From Granulosicoccus sp045106855 (lineage in GTDB: Bacteria > Pseudomonadota > Gammaproteobacteria > Granulosicoccales > Granulosicoccaceae): a stretch of DNA of 64,000 nt. Positions within the stretch are counted from its first letter, which is position 1; every line of letters begins with the position of its first letter. The notes under the pieces were generated by a model. It had not been told where the DNA came from, ran no database searches, and saw nothing but the letters and a program-made list of their open reading frames with translations. Shown in pieces: positions 60,486 through 64,000 of the stretch. Location of the stretch: contig JBGCFI010000011.1 of assembly GCA_045106855.1 (NCBI GenBank), positions 141,493-205,492 of the forward strand. Reading direction: 5' to 3'. Position numbers and translations under genes: made by a program.

Positions 60486-61652
60486 CTACGATGAGAGTTT
60501 GAAAGAGGAGAGATCGGTATATGGCGTTCTGCCTAGAACCTGTTCGGCCACCGCACGACCGATACCGGCAGAGTGCTTGAAGCCATGTCCGGAGCATGCC
60601 GATATAACATGCACGCGTTCACTGTCTGGATGCTTGTCGATGATAAAGCCGTGATTGTGAGTTGTGGTGTATAAACAGGCAATACTCTGGTGCTGTTGGT
60701 TGCTGACATTCGGCAGGCGACCTGCGACGTGTTGAGAATACATCTCTTGCACCTCTTTTTCATGCACTTCGCGATCGAGCGTGTCAGCGCTCGTCGCCAT
60801 CGACGATTGCTCGGTGGCAACTTTTACCGATGTTCCGGGTTTAACGGGCGGAAATCCATAGAAAGCGCCTTCATCGCCTTCATCATGCAACCAGATGAAA
60901 GCTGGCATAGAGGCTGTTGGCTGAGTACTTTGTTCAATTGTCTCGAACCAGTGCATGACCTGACGTTGAACGGTGAGTAGATCGCAATAGGGTTGGCCGA
61001 GTAGAGGACCTGTCCAGGCACCTGTAGAAATTACGACGCGTTTGCAATGTATGTCATCGTCGCCGTCAATGTCGAGGATCACCCCATCTTCCATAGGGCG
61101 AATACCGGCTACTCGCGTGCGCTCACGGATTACGGCTCCGTGTTCTCGAGCACGCTGCAGCTGGGCAGCGATACAGGCACGAGGGAACACATAGCCAGCT
61201 TCCAGTTCAAGGTAGCCACTTTCATTGTCATCGGGTGAAAAGGCCGGAAACCGTTTGCGGATCTCTTGGGCGTTGAGCACTTCGTGTGCAACACCGTATG
61301 TTTTGGCGAGCTGAATACTGGTAGCAAGAAAGTCTTTGGTTCCATGTACCTGTTGTGAAGGGTTCTGTCGTCCTATTATTAAAACGCCGCTTTCGACGAA
61401 CAAATCACCACGCCGCGATTCCAGGTCGCGCCAGATTTTATGAGACTCGGTGACAAGCGGTACGACGGCCTGACCCTCGGCTGCAGCACGTCGTGTTAAA
61501 CGCGTTTCTCCATGGCTTGAGCCATTTTCGTGGAGTAGGTCGAATTGCTCAATGCCAAGTACATTTTCGGTGCGCAGCGATAGCTGGTACAGCGTTGCCG
61601 CACCCATTGCTCCCAGGCCAATGACGACCGTTTCTATTTGATCTTTATTCAT
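60486..61652 (-). CDS. SolA/MSOX-type FAD-dependent amine oxidase
   Basis: The 388-residue flavoprotein has the dinucleotide motif VVIGLGAMGAATLYQL (9-24), the MTOX/MSOX signature HENGSSHGETRLTR (41-54), and C326 (SIACLYTTTHNHGFIID), which aligns with the Cys that covalently binds FAD in sarcosine and N-methyltryptophan oxidases. SolA oxidises N-methyl-L-tryptophan and similar N-methyl amino acids, giving formaldehyde and H2O2. I do not name it solA because the substrate is unproved. Confidence 0.9.
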   Translation of the reverse strand: MNKDQIETVVIGLGAMGAATLYQLSLRTENVLGIEQFDLLHENGSSHGETRLTRRAAAEGQAVVPLVTESHKIWRDLESRRGDLFVESGVLIIGRQNPSQQVHGTKDFLATSIQLAKTYGVAHEVLNAQEIRKRFPAFSPDDNESGYLELEAGYVFPRACIAAQLQRAREHGAVIRERTRVAGIRPMEDGVILDIDGDDDIHCKRVVISTGAWTGPLLGQPYCDLLTVQRQVMHWFETIEQSTQPTASMPAFIWLHDEGDEGAFYGFPPVKPGTSVKVATEQSSMATSADTLDREVHEKEVQEMYSQHVAGRLPNVSNQQHQSIACLYTTTHNHGFIIDKHPDSERVHVISACSGHGFKHSAGIGRAVAEQVLGRTPYTDLSSFKLSS

Positions 61653-61698
61653 CAGTCGTTGCTCGCGACATTAGAAAATAACGTGTTAAAGAATTTGT

Positions 61699-63126
61699 CT
61701 AGCTTTCCAGCCGCGTATCACCGCGTCGGCTTGGATCAACTGAAAGCTCAACACCCAACGGGTTGTGTGCTCGCTGCGCACACGATTGCCTTGGGCAAAT
61801 CCGGCAGTTTATGCCGATCTTCCCGTAGAGCTGCGCGTCGCTCTGGCTGAAATGCCGAGCATATCCGATGTTGTCAACATGAGAAAGTTCGCATCCCAAT
61901 GCCAGAGCCTGGCGCCTTGCTTGTGAGTCACGGCTATAGGCTGGCCTGTCGGCCGTACGGCTGATGGTGAAGAATCGTTTGCCATCGGGTAGCTCGACAA
62001 ACTGCGGCAGAATTGTCCCTGGGTTACTGAAAGTGGCGTGCAGGTCCCAAACAGGGCAAGCCCCTCCATACTCTGCGATGGTGATAGAGCTTGCGTTGAA
62101 GCGCTTTGTGACATTACCCGCGCGGTCTACCCGGATGAAAAAGAAGGGGATGCCCTGATCACCTTTTCGCTGCAAAGTGGTTAAGCGATGACAAGCTTGT
62201 TCGAATGAAACGCTGAAGGTTTTGCACAAGCGATTGATATCGTAGGCTAGCGATTCCGCTGCTTTTTTGAATGAAGAGTATGGCATCAGGAACGCTGAGG
62301 CAAAATAGTTTGCAAGCTCAACCCGGCAGCGCACTTTTCCTGCCTGGTCGGTATCGTTTTTTGTATCAGCTTCTTCGGAAAATATATCGGCTGTGAGGGT
62401 ACTGATTTGGCTGGCGCATTCAATCAAGCCCAGCATGTGGGCCAGTTGAAATGTTCGATTAGGAAAGTCGAGAGCTTCGGAGAGTTTGATTCTGGCTTCC
62501 TCTTTTTCGTAGATGCGCAGTGATCGTTCCATTTCTTCGATTGGTGCCGTGCTTACCTCTATGCCGTGACGTTCGCGAAGTCTTAATTTTAGTTGGTAGT
62601 AAATATCATCGGGCTCGCACGGCTCCTCTGCACGTAGTGCTTCTGCATAGTCTTCAAGAACGGCAAAGTAGTTTGAGTGGCTCCTGAAAAAATCATGGAC
62701 AATTGCTTCCGGAGAGGTGAGTAATGCACCGTCTGATAGTTGATCTCCCGATTGCATGACACGCTCGATGACGTTCGAATGGCTCCGGTATAGATGGAGA
62801 AAGCTCTCAACCAGCTTGGGTGCATGATCAACCGCTAGTCTTAGTTCTTGAATGTCCGGCTGCCCGGTGTCGAATAAAGGATCCTGAATAGCTGTGCGTA
62901 AGTCGGCTAACAATCGATCGCTACCGTCTTGAATCAGATCGCGCCAATCAACGCCGTATGCGTCGGCGATAGACATCAGTACCTTGACTGACAAACTGCG
63001 CTGATTGTTTTCCAGTAAATTGATATAAGCCGTGCTGACACCGACTGATTTGGCCATTTGGGCTTGAGATTGACCATGCTCTCGCCGAAGCTGCCGGAGT
63101 CGTGTACCAACAAATGTTTTTGCCAT
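61699..63126 (-). CDS. ScfR-type (short-chain fatty acyl) XRE regulator
   Basis: From ATG 63126 the protein has 475 residues. An XRE helix-turn-helix opens it (LRREHGQSQAQMAKSVGVST, then YINLLENNQRSLS). A central IrrE-like/peptidase-like sensor region (VRCRVELANYFASAFLMPY) and a DUF2083-type C-terminal domain with cysteines (CRICPRQSCAQRAHNP) follow. RamB/ScfR-type regulators control the glyoxylate and methylcitrate pathways in response to acyl-CoA. The upstream start in the same frame (63234) is unlikely. The gene is divergent from a small unknown gene, and an AATGTC/GACATT palindrome lies between them. Confidence 0.87.
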   Translation of the reverse strand: MAKTFVGTRLRQLRREHGQSQAQMAKSVGVSTAYINLLENNQRSLSVKVLMSIADAYGVDWRDLIQDGSDRLLADLRTAIQDPLFDTGQPDIQELRLAVDHAPKLVESFLHLYRSHSNVIERVMQSGDQLSDGALLTSPEAIVHDFFRSHSNYFAVLEDYAEALRAEEPCEPDDIYYQLKLRLRERHGIEVSTAPIEEMERSLRIYEKEEARIKLSEALDFPNRTFQLAHMLGLIECASQISTLTADIFSEEADTKNDTDQAGKVRCRVELANYFASAFLMPYSSFKKAAESLAYDINRLCKTFSVSFEQACHRLTTLQRKGDQGIPFFFIRVDRAGNVTKRFNASSITIAEYGGACPVWDLHATFSNPGTILPQFVELPDGKRFFTISRTADRPAYSRDSQARRQALALGCELSHVDNIGYARHFSQSDAQLYGKIGINCRICPRQSCAQRAHNPLGVELSVDPSRRGDTRLES

Positions 63127-63154
63127 GATAGTTAACAAATTTACAAAATAATAA

Positions 63155-63172
63155 AATGTCAATATAGACATT
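63155..63172. promoter_or_regulatory. Palindrome in the ScfR/small-ORF intergenic region
   Basis: AATGTC (63155-63160), six bases, and GACATT (63167-63172) form perfect 6-bp inverted half-sites. They sit 29 bp upstream of the ScfR-type start (63126) and 79 bp before the small divergent gene. A binding site for the ScfR protein itself is plausible. Confidence 0.4.
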
Positions 63173-63250
63173 AACACATATACACGAAAAGTGTGGATTC
63201 TTTCTATTTCTGCCGCTAGTCTTCTACTCATCAAATATCGGAGAGAAACA

Positions 63251-63508
63251 ATGGCTGCGAAGAACAGGATTCAAGTAAAACCGCAAACTCAATTTGATAT
63301 CGGCCTCGGCGAGCTGGATATCATCGAAGAAGCGCTCAGATACCAGGCACAAAGCCTTTCCCAGAAAACGTTTGATGAGAAAGAGCAGCAGAAAGCCCTC
63401 TCTGACGACCACTTCAAGTCCAGAATGGCTGCTATCCAGTCAGTGCTTGGAAAGCTGCATAATCAGAAAGTCTGGTATGTGCCTAAAGAGCCTGTGCCAC
63501 TGGGTTGA
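63251..63508 (+). CDS. Small uncharacterised protein
   Basis: ATG 63251 follows GGAGAG at 5-8 bp and opens an 85-residue hydrophilic protein with no signal peptide. Two predicted helices (LDIIEEALRYQAQSLSQKTF and RMAAIQSVLGKLHNQK) are rich in Gln and charged residues and may form a helical hairpin. The C-terminal VWYVPKEPVPLG is compact and aromatic. I do not recognise a family. It is divergent from the ScfR-type regulator and may be its target. Confidence 0.7.
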   Translation: MAAKNRIQVKPQTQFDIGLGELDIIEEALRYQAQSLSQKTFDEKEQQKALSDDHFKSRMAAIQSVLGKLHNQKVWYVPKEPVPLG

Positions 63509-63565
63509 GCATGCTCGAGGGTGGTACGTTAACTATATAGGTGCGTCGTTGAGTCTTGTTTCGCG

Positions 63566-64000
63566 CTAACTGCGTCTTGCAAGAGACTGTGCACAGGCAT
63601 AGGCCGACGACCAGGCCCATTGAAAGTTAAATCCACCCAGATGCCCTGTTACATCTACGACTTCGCCAATGAAGTAGAGTCCTTGCTGTTTGTTTGCCTG
63701 CATCGTTCTGGACGAAAGGTCGTTGGTATCTACACCACCCAGTGTTACTTCGGCGGTACGGTAACCCTCGGTGCCTGCCGGAACAATCTCCCATCGATTA
63801 AACGATTTTCCAACTCGCTCAATCTGTGCATCCGGCCAGTCGGCTAAGGGTCGGTCTTGGTAACTCGGCCACCATAGTTTTTCGAATTCCTGAACGACGT
63901 TTTTTGGTAAAAGTTGTGCAATGACTGTTCTGGCTAAACTCTTGGGCTGGAGTCGCTTGGCGTCTTGCAGAGAGTCTTGCAGCGTAACGTCGGGGAGCAG
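63566..64000 (-). CDS. BaiN/YhiN (HI0933) family flavoprotein, C-terminal part
   Basis: The visible 144-residue C-terminal end runs in from the right edge of the window. The end GLYFIGEVVDVTGHLGGFNF and QWAWSSAYACAQSL are hallmarks of the HI0933/BaiN family, and TAEVTLGGVDTNDLSSRTM precedes them. These are NAD(P)/FAD oxidoreductases, some with quinone or bile-acid substrates; the role in proteobacteria is unclear. The start lies beyond position 64000. Confidence 0.85.
   Translation of the reverse strand: MLPDVTLQDSLQDAKRLQPKSLARTVIAQLLPKNVVQEFEKLWWPSYQDRPLADWPDAQIERVGKSFNRWEIVPAGTEGYRTAEVTLGGVDTNDLSSRTMQANKQQGLYFIGEVVDVTGHLGGFNFQWAWSSAYACAQSLARRS

Overview
The window looks like chromosomal DNA of a free-living, metabolically versatile proteobacterium, most likely a marine gammaproteobacterium (a Granulosicoccus-like relative would fit, but that is inference from gene content only). 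Supporting signs are many high-affinity uptake systems (one sugar ABC, two branched-chain-amino-acid-type ABC, one TAXI-TRAP), a RIO1-type kinase, DUF1127, DUF3015, DUF4105 and DUF6502 proteins, and MocR and ScfR-type regulators. I see no rRNA, complete tRNA, CRISPR array, insertion sequence, integrase or phage gene. It reads as ordinary accessory chromosome rather than an island.

Layout. 1-2.0 kb: the tail of an unknown gene, then a YeeE/YedE sulfur-compound permease divergent from an Lrp/AsnC regulator, with a perfect Lrp-type palindrome between them. 2.1-10.2 kb: FG-GAP surface protein, GlcG/HbpS-like protein, 2-hydroxyacid dehydrogenase, alpha/beta-hydrolase lipoprotein, DUF4105, DUF3015 and a GNAT acetyltransferase. 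10.4-17.3 kb: sugar or glycoside ABC operon (binding protein, two permeases, ATPase, GH63-like hydrolase) with a LacI regulator. 17.5-21.1 kb: a ClC protein lacking the gating glutamate, overlapping an orphan binding protein, then an ECF-like sigma factor.

21.1-28.8 kb: a tightly overlapping minus-strand operon, in transcription order TIGR04076 protein, aldo/keto reductase, livG-F-H-M-K, and an aldo/keto reductase-RidA fusion. 28.9-31.0 kb: a metzincin protease and a TRIC-type channel. 31.0-42.9 kb: the most striking region. An isochorismatase-fold hydrolase and an N-formylglutamate amidohydrolase-like gene lie divergent from a plus-strand series of glutamine synthetase-like ligase, a second complete Liv transporter, a formamidase/acetamidase and a 1017-residue kinase / M23 / class III aminotransferase fusion. 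Together they look like a self-contained system for importing an amine, amino-alcohol or amide and releasing and recapturing its nitrogen.

42.9-46.5 kb: lipoprotein plus DUF6502 pair and RIO kinase. 47-50.4 kb: TAXI-TRAP transporter. 50.6-55.9 kb: membrane adenylate/guanylate cyclase, PhyH dioxygenase, and a two-subunit molybdenum hydroxylase of the IorAB type. 56.2-64 kb: membrane-fused spermidine-synthase-like protein, DUF1127 protein divergent from a MocR regulator, FKBP isomerase, SolA-type amine oxidase, ScfR-type regulator divergent from a small unknown protein, and the end of a BaiN/YhiN flavoprotein. Two recurring themes are nitrogen-compound scavenging and stem-loops placed just after solute-binding-protein genes.
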